NCBI GenBank assembly: GCA_937965695.1
Contig: CALCKW010000011.1
Location: 1 to 64,000, forward strand
Length of the DNA stretch: 64,000 nt
Direction of reading: 5' to 3'
Source: an uncultured Granulosicoccaceae bacterium
Lineage (GTDB): Bacteria > Pseudomonadota > Gammaproteobacteria > CALCKW01
Under the pieces are notes generated by a model that was not told the DNA's origin, made no database searches, and saw only the letters and a list, made by a program, of their open reading frames with translations. Positions 56,321 to 64,000 of the stretch are shown here, piece after piece; within the stretch, counting starts at the first letter, position 1, and each line of letters begins with the position of its first letter. Position numbers and translations under genes: made by a program.

Positions 56321-56515
56321 CGAATAATCTCCTGGTCAGTCAAGGAATAATAGAGAACGCAAATCAATACCTGCGCACAAAACAACGCAGAATTTTATCA
56401 TAGGGCTAACGATAAACAGCGGAAGAGTGGGCGGATGGCAACAATAAAGTGCAACTGAGCGGGGCTAGCCGAACTGCTTAAGCATCAGCTAAAGCTATAC
56501 TGATACTTTTTTGTA

Positions 56516-57540
<1,025 letters not shown>

Positions 57541-57582
57541 AGATTATCTAAGTGTTAATCGCTGTTTTCTGGATGGGAATTC

Positions 57583-58788
57583 TTAAGCGGCCTCGCCGGT
57601 CTCTGCCTTTTTACCATTTTGGGGTTCATCGGCCGTCGTTGATGAAATGCCCAGAATCTCGCGATAGGCCGCTGCCGTTTGCTCTGCGACAACAACACCT
57701 CGAAAACGTTTGCGCGCAATTGTTGCTGACAGCGCTGCTGCAGTGGGAAGGTCCAATTGGAGAGCGGTGACCAGTCCTGCGGCGATAGATTCAATATCCA
57801 TAGGGTCTACAAGAGCCCCTGTAACACCGTGTTCTATCATAAATGGCATGCCACAGATGTTTGACGAGACCACGGGCATACCAGCGGCCATTGCTTCTTC
57901 AATGCTCAGTGGTGCTGTCTCTTGCAGAGAGGTGAGTGCCATGATCTGTGAGCTACGCAGCTGTTCCTGCATTTCATCAACGCTCAAACTACCAAGAAAC
58001 TGCACGTTGTCCTGAAGACCTAGTCGCTCTACCTCCGCCTGACAGAAATCTGAGTAGCTTTTATCGCTTAGGCTTCCGGCAATCCGTAACTTTGCATCGG
58101 GTATGGATTTCTTAACACTTGCCATGGCCTGCACCAACCGGGCGACATTTTTACGCGAGGTGACAACACCAGCAAAAATTATGGTATTCGGTTCAGGTTT
58201 TCGAACAACGTTGAAAAAGTCCTCGCGTACGGGGTTTTCTATATCCCAGCTTCGACCTTTTAGTGCTTTGCCAATAGCGCTTCGCACGTACGGGCTGATC
58301 ACAATTAAGTTGTCTATAGTTGCGCGCTTGCGCTGCTCAGACCAGCGAATCAGCGGCCAAGCGAGTTTGCGTTTTAAGGCATTACCACCGCGGAACAGCA
58401 TGTCTTGCTCATTGATGCCATGAATCGTCGTGATGATGGGTTGCTTTATGTGTGTAGACCACTCTGGTGCAGCCTGAATGTGCACCAGGTCGTAGCCGCC
58501 TTCCTCGGCGAACTCACCAATAACACGAGCCGCTGCAGGTGCTAGCACTCGGGCGACTGGGTGCTGCTTTATTTTCGGCAAATAAGTGACTTTGATGCCA
58601 GAAATGACACGCTGCTCAGTCTTAGTGCACTCACAATCTGGGACCAAGACGTCCACTTCGATGTCTGAAATCTCTGCAAGGTGTTTACAGAGATAGTAAG
58701 CCACACCAGCAACACCTCCGACCACTTGATCTTCGACCTCTGGAAATGGGGTAACCATCAGTACGCGTATCGGGTTGTTTTCTTTCAT
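57583..58788 (-). CDS. GT4-family glycosyltransferase
   Basis: 401 residues. GT-B fold: N-terminal VGGVAGVAYYLCKHLAE donor/acceptor region, C-terminal NTIIFAGVVTSRKNVARLVQ, LRIAGSLSDKSY and the E-x7-E motif LQETAPLSIEEAMAAGMPVV. Transfers a sugar from a nucleotide donor, with retention, in cell-surface polysaccharide synthesis. The C-terminal 20 residues are acidic and low in complexity. It interrupts the tsaC-hemF neighbourhood and may relate to the trio downstream of hemF. Confidence 0.9.
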   Translation of the reverse strand: MKENNPIRVLMVTPFPEVEDQVVGGVAGVAYYLCKHLAEISDIEVDVLVPDCECTKTEQRVISGIKVTYLPKIKQHPVARVLAPAAARVIGEFAEEGGYDLVHIQAAPEWSTHIKQPIITTIHGINEQDMLFRGGNALKRKLAWPLIRWSEQRKRATIDNLIVISPYVRSAIGKALKGRSWDIENPVREDFFNVVRKPEPNTIIFAGVVTSRKNVARLVQAMASVKKSIPDAKLRIAGSLSDKSYSDFCQAEVERLGLQDNVQFLGSLSVDEMQEQLRSSQIMALTSLQETAPLSIEEAMAAGMPVVSSNICGMPFMIEHGVTGALVDPMDIESIAAGLVTALQLDLPTAAALSATIARKRFRGVVVAEQTAAAYREILGISSTTADEPQNGKKAETGEAA

Positions 58789-58923
58789 AGCTTCGACTCA
58801 AAGTTTTTTTCTGCCAGTCCAGCGGCCACGACTTTAGTGTTCGAGCTTAAATTTCGACCCGCTAACGTCACCCAAACGGGATCGTGAGTTATCTGGAATT
58901 AAACTCGGTGCTGCTTAGACTGA

Positions 58924-58943
58924 CATTTGTTTTTAAACAAATG
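58924..58943. promoter_or_regulatory. Inverted repeat between tsaC and the GT4 gene
   Basis: CATTTGTTT, TT, AAACAAATG: a perfect 9-bp inverted repeat, 136 bases before the GT4 start and 49 bases after the tsaC stop. AT-rich arms suit a regulator site or a weak hairpin. Role inferred from position. Confidence 0.35.
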
Positions 58944-58991
58944 GAAAATCTGCTTTGACAGTTATCGGCAAAATAAAAGAGAGCTAAAACT

Positions 58992-59561
58992 CTATGCGCG
59001 CAGTTGAATACCAGTAGAGACATCGAATATGGGTGTCGGCCCAGCTAAATGGCCAATTTCTGCGTTGAGACAGGCATCTAAGCCATTAAGGCTGAGCAGT
59101 TGCTCAGGATGACGGGCAGGGGATTCACCACTGAGATTTGCACTGGTAGAGACAATGGCGGTTTTAGCGGCAAGGCAAAGCGCTACCGCGGGGGGATGTG
59201 CAGTCACACGGGCTGCAAGCGTTGCCCTGCCTCCAGTGAGGGCAGCAGGGGTCGTGGTTTTCGCGGGTAGAATCCAGGTGACTGGACCGGGCCATGTATC
59301 GCCAATGCGCTGACGTTGAGCGGGTGTTAGCGGTTCGATCCACGTGGCTAGTTGCTCAATGCTGGCTGCGATCAGTATCAACCCTTTGGATGGATCGCGG
59401 GATTTGACTTGTAGGAGCTTTGCTATTGCATCGGTGTTGCTAGGGTCGCAGCCTATGCCAAAGACACCTTCAGTGGGGTAGGCGAGAATACCGCCGTCAG
59501 CGATGAGCTGTGCGGCGGTTTCTGTGTCGACTAGTGCAAGATCAGTCTTCTTTTTTTGCAC
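58992..59561 (-). CDS. tsaC: Threonylcarbamoyl-AMP synthase (TsaC/YrdC)
   Basis: 189 residues. Makes threonylcarbamoyl-AMP for the t6A37 modification of ANN-reading tRNAs. YrdC domain: ILAYPTEGVFGIGCDPSN, KSRDPSKGLILIAAS (KxR motif), WPGPVTWILPA, VSTSANLSGESPARHP. No C-terminal Sua5 domain, so the short TsaC form. GTG start lies 20 bases inside the 3' end of topA, in another frame. Confidence 0.93.
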   Translation of the reverse strand: MQKKKTDLALVDTETAAQLIADGGILAYPTEGVFGIGCDPSNTDAIAKLLQVKSRDPSKGLILIAASIEQLATWIEPLTPAQRQRIGDTWPGPVTWILPAKTTTPAALTGGRATLAARVTAHPPAVALCLAAKTAIVSTSANLSGESPARHPEQLLSLNGLDACLNAEIGHLAGPTPIFDVSTGIQLRA

Positions 59562-62034
59562 TGGCCTTCTTTTTAGCAGCGGCTTTTTTCTTGGCGCTAC
59601 TTTTCTTTTTGCTACTGGCTTTTTTCTTAGACGTAGCCTTCTTCTTAGCGGCTGGTTTTTTGGCAGTGGCCTTTTTCGCGGCTACTTTTTTGCCTCTACC
59701 ACGCTTCTCAGGTGCCTCTTCGATGTACTTTTCCGCAGTCGCCACATCCATGGCTTTCAAGGCTTCGAGGTCTTCTTTGAGCTCTTTAGGTAGCTTGGCG
59801 TTTTTAATGCCGTCACTCAGGTAAGGGCCCCAGCGACCATTGAGAAGCTGAATATCAGTGCCTTCAAAGTTTTTGATGATCCTGTTGCGATCCGTTTCTT
59901 GCTTTTCGGCCACCAGTTCACGCGCACGTTCTTCACTGACGGTGTAAGGGTCGTCCTCTTTGATGGAGGCATATTTGAGCTTGTCTTCATCAGAGCAGTG
60001 AAACTTGACATAGGGTCCAAACCGACCAATTGCCACGGATATCTTCTCTTTACCCTCACCAAAATGACGCGGTAACTGAAACAGCACCATCGCCTGCTCA
60101 TAGGTGATTGTGTCCATCTTCTGGCCGGGTTGCAGTCCTGCAAATTTAGGCTTTTCTTCGTCTTCCTTAGTGCCGATTTGCACGTAGGGACCATAGGCTC
60201 CATAACGCACAGACACTGGTTTGCCCGACTCGGGGTCCGAGCCCAGCTCGCGTGCCTGGACGGCCTCTTCACGGGTGACATTTTCTTCTGCGTTCTGGAT
60301 CTGTGCGATGAACGGTGTCCAGAAATCCCGCATGAGCGGAACCCACTCTTTTTCGCCCCGCGATACCGCATCCAGCTCGTCTTCTAAACGGGCGGTGAAG
60401 TCGTAGTCAACATAGCGTGTAAAGTGATTGGACAAAAAGCGATTGACTACCATACCGCCGTCGGTAGGCGTAAAGCGACGCTGGTCCATGTCGACGTACT
60501 TTCGGTTTTGCAATGTCGAGATGATCGCCGCATAAGTAGAAGGGCGACCGATGCCGTGCTCTTCGAGCGTTTTGACCAAACTTGCTTCCGTGAAACGCGG
60601 TGGCGGCTCGGTAAAGTGTTGGCCCAAGACAATCTCGTGAAGATCGATAACTTCGCCTTCGGTCAACGCTGGTAGGCGCTTTTCATCTTCTTCTTCTTTT
60701 TTGGCTTTGCTGTTTTCGCCTTCGCTGTCGTCCTTATCTTCCATGTACACCGCCATAAAACCTGGGTGGCGCACGGTTGAGCCACTGGCGCGAAAGCTGT
60801 TACCAGCGCCGCAGGCCAGATCGACAGATACTTGATCGAGTGTGGCGAAGATCATCTGCGAGGCAACAGTACGACGCCAAATCATGGTGTAAAGCTTGAG
60901 CAGATCTGGCTGCAAAAAGCTCTTCATTGATTCTGGGCTTCGGGATACATCCGTGGGCCTGATGGCCTCGTGGGCCTCCTGCGCGTTTTTACTTTTAGTT
61001 TTGTACTGGTTTTGCGTCTCGGGCACATTCTCGGGGCCATAGCGCTCGCCGATATAGTCTCGAATTTGCGCGACGGCCTCTTGCGAGAGGGTGACAGAGT
61101 CAGTACGCATGTAAGTGATAAGACCGGTGGTCTCACCGCCAATGTCGATTCCTTCATACAGTTGCTGGGCGACGCGCATAGCGCGGCTGGCAGAAAAACC
61201 AAGTTTCCGTACAGCCTCTTGTTGCAACGTAGACGTGGTGAACGGTGCTGTTGGATTACGTTTACGCTGTTTTTTCTCGACTTTGGCGACGGTTAACTTG
61301 CCACCGGCTGCATCATTTAATTGTTTGTGTACCTGGTCAGCACGCTCACCATCCGTGACGGTGAACTGCTGAACGCGTTCGTTATCGAGTTGGTAAAGTC
61401 GCGCTGTAAAAGGGGTCTTATCCTTCTCTACTTGCGCTTCAATACTCCAGTATTCACGCGGCTCAAAGCGCGATATTTCATTTTCTCGTTCGCAGATCAA
61501 ACGCAGAGCAGGGCTTTGTACTCGCCCGGCAGACAGTCCGCGAGAGATTTTTTTCCAGAGCAACGGAGATAGTTTAAAGCCGACGAGGTAGTCGAGCGCG
61601 CGTCGAGCTTGCTGCGCGTTGACCATGTCGTAGGAAATCTCACGTGGATTGTCGACAGCATCTTTTACGGCACTTTTGGTGATCTCGTGGAACACTACCC
61701 TTTTAGGTGCGCTGATGCCTTCAAGCAGATTGCGTTCTTTTAGTTCTTCAACCAAGTGCCAACTTATTGCTTCACCCTCGCGATCCGGGTCAGTCGCGAG
61801 TAAGAGGTGGTCAGCTTTTTTGAGCGCTTTCGCGATATCTTCTATGCGCTTCTCTTTGTCCTCAATGGTTCTGTACTTCATCGCAAAGTCATTGTCCGGA
61901 TCGACAGCGCCTTCCTTGGGCACAAGATCACGCACGTGGCCGTAGGAAGCTAAGACCTCGAAATCGGGTCCGAGGTATTTCTTGATGGTTTTGCCCTTTG
62001 CGGGGGACTCGACGATTACCAGGCTCTTAGTCAT
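59542..62034 (-). CDS. topA: DNA topoisomerase I, lysine-rich tail form
   Basis: 830 residues from ATG 62034 (TKSLVIVESPAKGKTIKKYL); the frame extends 36 codons upstream without coding character. Type IA: TOPRIM Glu9 and Asp82, Asp84, Glu86 (ATDPDREGEA); catalytic Tyr308 in GLITYMRTDS. Relaxes negative supercoils. The C-terminal part has Toprim-C repeats (SVRYGAYGPYVQIG, VAIGRFGPYVKFH, LNGRWGPYLSDG) in place of the CxxC zinc fingers of E. coli TopA, then about 50 residues of KKA/KKK repeats. It overlaps tsaC by 20 bases. Confidence 0.96.
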   Translation of the reverse strand: MTKSLVIVESPAKGKTIKKYLGPDFEVLASYGHVRDLVPKEGAVDPDNDFAMKYRTIEDKEKRIEDIAKALKKADHLLLATDPDREGEAISWHLVEELKERNLLEGISAPKRVVFHEITKSAVKDAVDNPREISYDMVNAQQARRALDYLVGFKLSPLLWKKISRGLSAGRVQSPALRLICERENEISRFEPREYWSIEAQVEKDKTPFTARLYQLDNERVQQFTVTDGERADQVHKQLNDAAGGKLTVAKVEKKQRKRNPTAPFTTSTLQQEAVRKLGFSASRAMRVAQQLYEGIDIGGETTGLITYMRTDSVTLSQEAVAQIRDYIGERYGPENVPETQNQYKTKSKNAQEAHEAIRPTDVSRSPESMKSFLQPDLLKLYTMIWRRTVASQMIFATLDQVSVDLACGAGNSFRASGSTVRHPGFMAVYMEDKDDSEGENSKAKKEEEDEKRLPALTEGEVIDLHEIVLGQHFTEPPPRFTEASLVKTLEEHGIGRPSTYAAIISTLQNRKYVDMDQRRFTPTDGGMVVNRFLSNHFTRYVDYDFTARLEDELDAVSRGEKEWVPLMRDFWTPFIAQIQNAEENVTREEAVQARELGSDPESGKPVSVRYGAYGPYVQIGTKEDEEKPKFAGLQPGQKMDTITYEQAMVLFQLPRHFGEGKEKISVAIGRFGPYVKFHCSDEDKLKYASIKEDDPYTVSEERARELVAEKQETDRNRIIKNFEGTDIQLLNGRWGPYLSDGIKNAKLPKELKEDLEALKAMDVATAEKYIEEAPEKRGRGKKVAAKKATAKKPAAKKKATSKKKASSKKKSSAKKKAAAKKKASAKKED

Positions 62035-62334
62035 GTTGTACCAATTGTTCTCGTGAAGCTCGCGAGCTCCGGTTGTATTCTTTGCGTTTAGTAGCGCTGA
62101 TTTAGCAGCCAGATGCAGCCTTGTCAATTGCGCAAAAGGCATTTTGTCGCCCTAGCAATTGCATTGATACGCAAATAAGTTGCTGATAATTAGTGTAAAT
62201 ATTGTTGTCTGGTCGCGGCCTTAGTGGCCGAGCATAACATCTTGTGCTCACTGATTTGGCTCGTGCACAAGATAACTAAATCGCTGAGAAGCATACGAGT
62301 GGTCAGCGCTGCCGTCTACCCTTGTATGCTAAAG

Positions 62335-63453
62335 CTACACATTTAATGCGTAGCGACCACCACTAGCTTTGCTGACTCTGCCTGTCAATTCCAGCATTAA
62401 AAGCATGGAGGACAACACGGCTGTCGAGAGCCCAGAACGTTCAACAAGCGTATCCATCGACACCGGATCGTGTCCCAAGCAAGCAATGAGTTGCTCGTAT
62501 TCAGGGTCGTTTTTTTCCGCGTTGCCAACCGGGCTTTCAGCGGCAATTTCCGTCTGACTTTCGGTGTGTTTCAACGCATCTGTGTTGATCTGAGAGGCTA
62601 GTTCTTCCAACACATCGTCGGCAGTCTCGACAAGCTTTGCCCCTTGGCGGATCAAAGCATGGCAGCCTCGTGCCATCGGATTGTGAATAGACCCGGGCAC
62701 CGCCAGCACCTCGCGCCCTTGCTCCGTGGCTAACCGAGCGGTGATCAGTGAGCCGCTGCGCACCGTCGCTTCGATGACGAGCACGCCACAGCTGAGAGCA
62801 CTGATGATGCGATTTCGGCGTGGAAAATTATGCGCTTGGGGTGGCGTGCCTATTGGGAGTTCGGAAACCAACGCTCCGTGCTGCGCCAAACTGTGCGCGA
62901 GCTCGCGATTACTGGCGGGGTATACCCGATCTAACCCCGTGCCAGTCACCGCTATGCTCAATCCATTGACGGACAGCGCACCTCGGTGTGACGCAGCGTC
63001 AATACCGCTGGCGAGGCCACTGGTAATACACAGTCCACGTTCGGCGAGCTCAGCGGCAAATCGTTCTGCGTTTTCTGTGCCACCAGCACTGGGGTTTCGG
63101 CTACCGACCAGTGCGATTTGAGGCGTTTTAAGGACCTCAGGGTCACCCGTGACATACAGAAGCAGTGGCGGGTCATTGATATCACGCAGGCTATTGGGGT
63201 AGTCCGAGCTGTCCAGGGGGATAAGGTGGTTGCCGTCTATGGCCGCCCATTCAAGATCGGGCGCAATGTCTTCTTCACTAAGAGCGCGAAGAGCAGAAAC
63301 CTGACTGGACTTGAGGCCAGCACGTTGCAGGGCCGAATCACTGGCTGATAGAGCTGATGCTGCGTCGCCAAAATTGTCGATTAATTTTTGCGCGGATCGG
63401 GCACCAATGCCAGGAGATCGTAATAAGGTGAGGGCTGCTTGAATTGAATTCAT
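62335..63453 (-). CDS. dprA: DNA-processing protein DprA
   Basis: 372 residues. Loads RecA onto incoming single-stranded DNA in natural transformation. N-terminal helix-hairpin region (LLRSPGIGARSAQKLIDNFG), Rossmann core (IALVGSRNPSAGG, ITSGLASGIDAASHRGAL, FPRRNRIISALS, SGSLITARLATEQGREVLAV) and C-terminal winged helix (MDTLVERSGLSTAVLSSMLL). The smg gene usual between dprA and topA is absent; the 300-base gap to topA shows nothing. Confidence 0.95.
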   Translation of the reverse strand: MNSIQAALTLLRSPGIGARSAQKLIDNFGDAASALSASDSALQRAGLKSSQVSALRALSEEDIAPDLEWAAIDGNHLIPLDSSDYPNSLRDINDPPLLLYVTGDPEVLKTPQIALVGSRNPSAGGTENAERFAAELAERGLCITSGLASGIDAASHRGALSVNGLSIAVTGTGLDRVYPASNRELAHSLAQHGALVSELPIGTPPQAHNFPRRNRIISALSCGVLVIEATVRSGSLITARLATEQGREVLAVPGSIHNPMARGCHALIRQGAKLVETADDVLEELASQINTDALKHTESQTEIAAESPVGNAEKNDPEYEQLIACLGHDPVSMDTLVERSGLSTAVLSSMLLMLELTGRVSKASGGRYALNV

Positions 63454-63468
63454 GAGGCCAGTATAGCG

Positions 63469-63495
63469 ACGGGCGCTGTCATAGACAGCGCCCGT
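63469..63495. other. Perfect 12-bp hairpin between the LysM and dprA genes
   Basis: ACGGGCGCTGTC (63469-63480), loop ATA, GACAGCGCCCGT (63484-63495). A T5 run follows only on the plus strand (GCATTTTT), opposite to transcription of both flanking genes. It may still act as terminator of the LysM gene or guard plus-strand antisense transcription. Confidence 0.6.
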
Positions 63496-63545
63496 GCATT
63501 TTTGAGCGACAAATTAACGTGCTCGTTTTGACCAATTGATGCGTT

Positions 63546-64000
63546 TTAGAAACCGCGCATCGTATCGCCGACCTGAACTGGAACTGTCGCTTCCAGTATG
63601 AGGGCGTAGCTGACGTTGTCAAAAGTACGGAAAACAATGGCGTTGCCTTTGATACGCTCTGGCAATTCAACGTATTCACCCTCACCGGCGTTAGCCAGAT
63701 CATCGAATACTGCTGTGTGAGCCGACGCAATCTCAAGCGTTGAACCGTTAACCATGCCACCGTTGCGCCCTTTGTTCAGGACGACCACCTGATGTAAACC
63801 CGCACGGGCCATGGCGTCGTATAGCGAGATGACCTTTGCGTTGACTGATGGGTCGACGGCTACTGGTACAGGGTTGTCCATTTCTTCATTGCTTTTGGCC
63901 ACCAATCGATCACCTTTGAGTGTCTCGATGGCGCTGTTAAATAGCTCTAAAGTCGCTGGATCCCCAGCGCGAACTACCAAAGCGTCAGCGACTCGCGTGG
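63546..64000 (-). CDS. LysM-type protein next to dprA, 5' end outside window
   Basis: The frame runs to the window edge, so only the C-terminal 150 residues are seen. In Gammaproteobacteria the gene before dprA encodes a secreted protein with an N-terminal LysM domain; its C-terminal part carries blocks like these: SLYDAMARAGLHQVVVLNKG, NGSTLEIASAH, IVFRTFDNVSYALILEATVP and VQVGDTMRGF. The LysM domain itself is not visible here. Assignment rests on position and C-terminal pattern. Confidence 0.7.
   Translation of the reverse strand, partial: TRVADALVVRAGDPATLELFNSAIETLKGDRLVAKSNEEMDNPVPVAVDPSVNAKVISLYDAMARAGLHQVVVLNKGRNGGMVNGSTLEIASAHTAVFDDLANAGEGEYVELPERIKGNAIVFRTFDNVSYALILEATVPVQVGDTMRGF

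Noticed and set aside
62035-62142. N-terminal extension of TopA
   Set aside because: TopA proteins start at MTKSLVIVESPAKG; the preceding 36 codons are not conserved-looking.

Overview
The window looks like a chromosomal stretch of a marine, aerobic gammaproteobacterium with moderate GC. The best evidence is the right-hand end, where a LysM protein, dprA, topA, tsaC and, after one inserted gene, hemF lie on the minus strand in the order typical of Gammaproteobacteria. A tungsten-type aldehyde oxidoreductase, photolyases, a sit-type manganese transporter, a GlyGly-CTERM giant protein and an orphan type IV pilin also suit a free-living marine heterotroph. Genus cannot be fixed from this sequence; no rRNA, tRNA, CRISPR array, prophage or plasmid origin was seen.

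Layout. 1-6.5 kb is an accessory, gene-poor zone: the tail of a REP-associated transposase, short repeat clusters, an OmpA-like protein with six 35-residue repeats, a beta-helix lipoprotein, gene relics and a lone prepilin. 6.9-11.3 kb carries transporters and a LuxR/alpha-beta-hydrolase fusion whose hydrolase appears catalytically dead. 11.5-17.6 kb holds an FAD oxidoreductase, a HupE metal permease facing a DUF4198 protein and a fasciclin protein, and a DMT transporter. 17.9-20.8 kb is a light-repair cassette of two different photolyase/cryptochrome genes and a DUF2256 zinc-finger gene. 21-26.6 kb holds a TraF_2/FadL-like barrel, a DUF4344 metallopeptidase lipoprotein, an aldo/keto reductase, a DUF5610 protein and a small membrane protein. 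27-33.8 kb is one 2254-codon gene joining a radical-copper oxidase to Ig-like, LamG, PKD and beta-propeller domains, a dihaem cytochrome, four PPC domains and a GlyGly-CTERM tail.

33.9-43.6 kb is metabolic: a long U32 peptidase-family protein, an arylamine N-acetyltransferase, a LysR regulator facing an ABM monooxygenase, a VOC protein, the kbl-tdh threonine operon with an XRE-cupin regulator, a PhyH dioxygenase and a RidA protein. The Tdh has lost all four structural-zinc cysteines. 44-48 kb is a manganese/iron uptake unit (mntR facing sitABCD) with a recognisable MntR operator. 48-52.6 kb holds an SDR protein, an HIBADH-family dehydrogenase, YtoQ, a TfoX-like protein and an AOR-family enzyme. 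52.7-58.8 kb carries a translationally coupled trio ((alpha/alpha)6-barrel, formyltransferase, heparinase II/III-like), then hemF and a GT4 glycosyltransferase, probably exopolysaccharide synthesis or editing. 59-64 kb is the housekeeping block.

Three points stand out: the giant oxidase-cytochrome protein with an intact copper-radical ligand set; a dispersed intergenic repeat found three times (7.9, 9.9 and 16.6 kb) with a stem-loop shared by two of the copies; and the enzyme-like proteins that lost key residues (LuxR-hydrolase fusion, zinc-lobe-less Tdh). All homology statements rest on reading motifs by eye; no database search was run.
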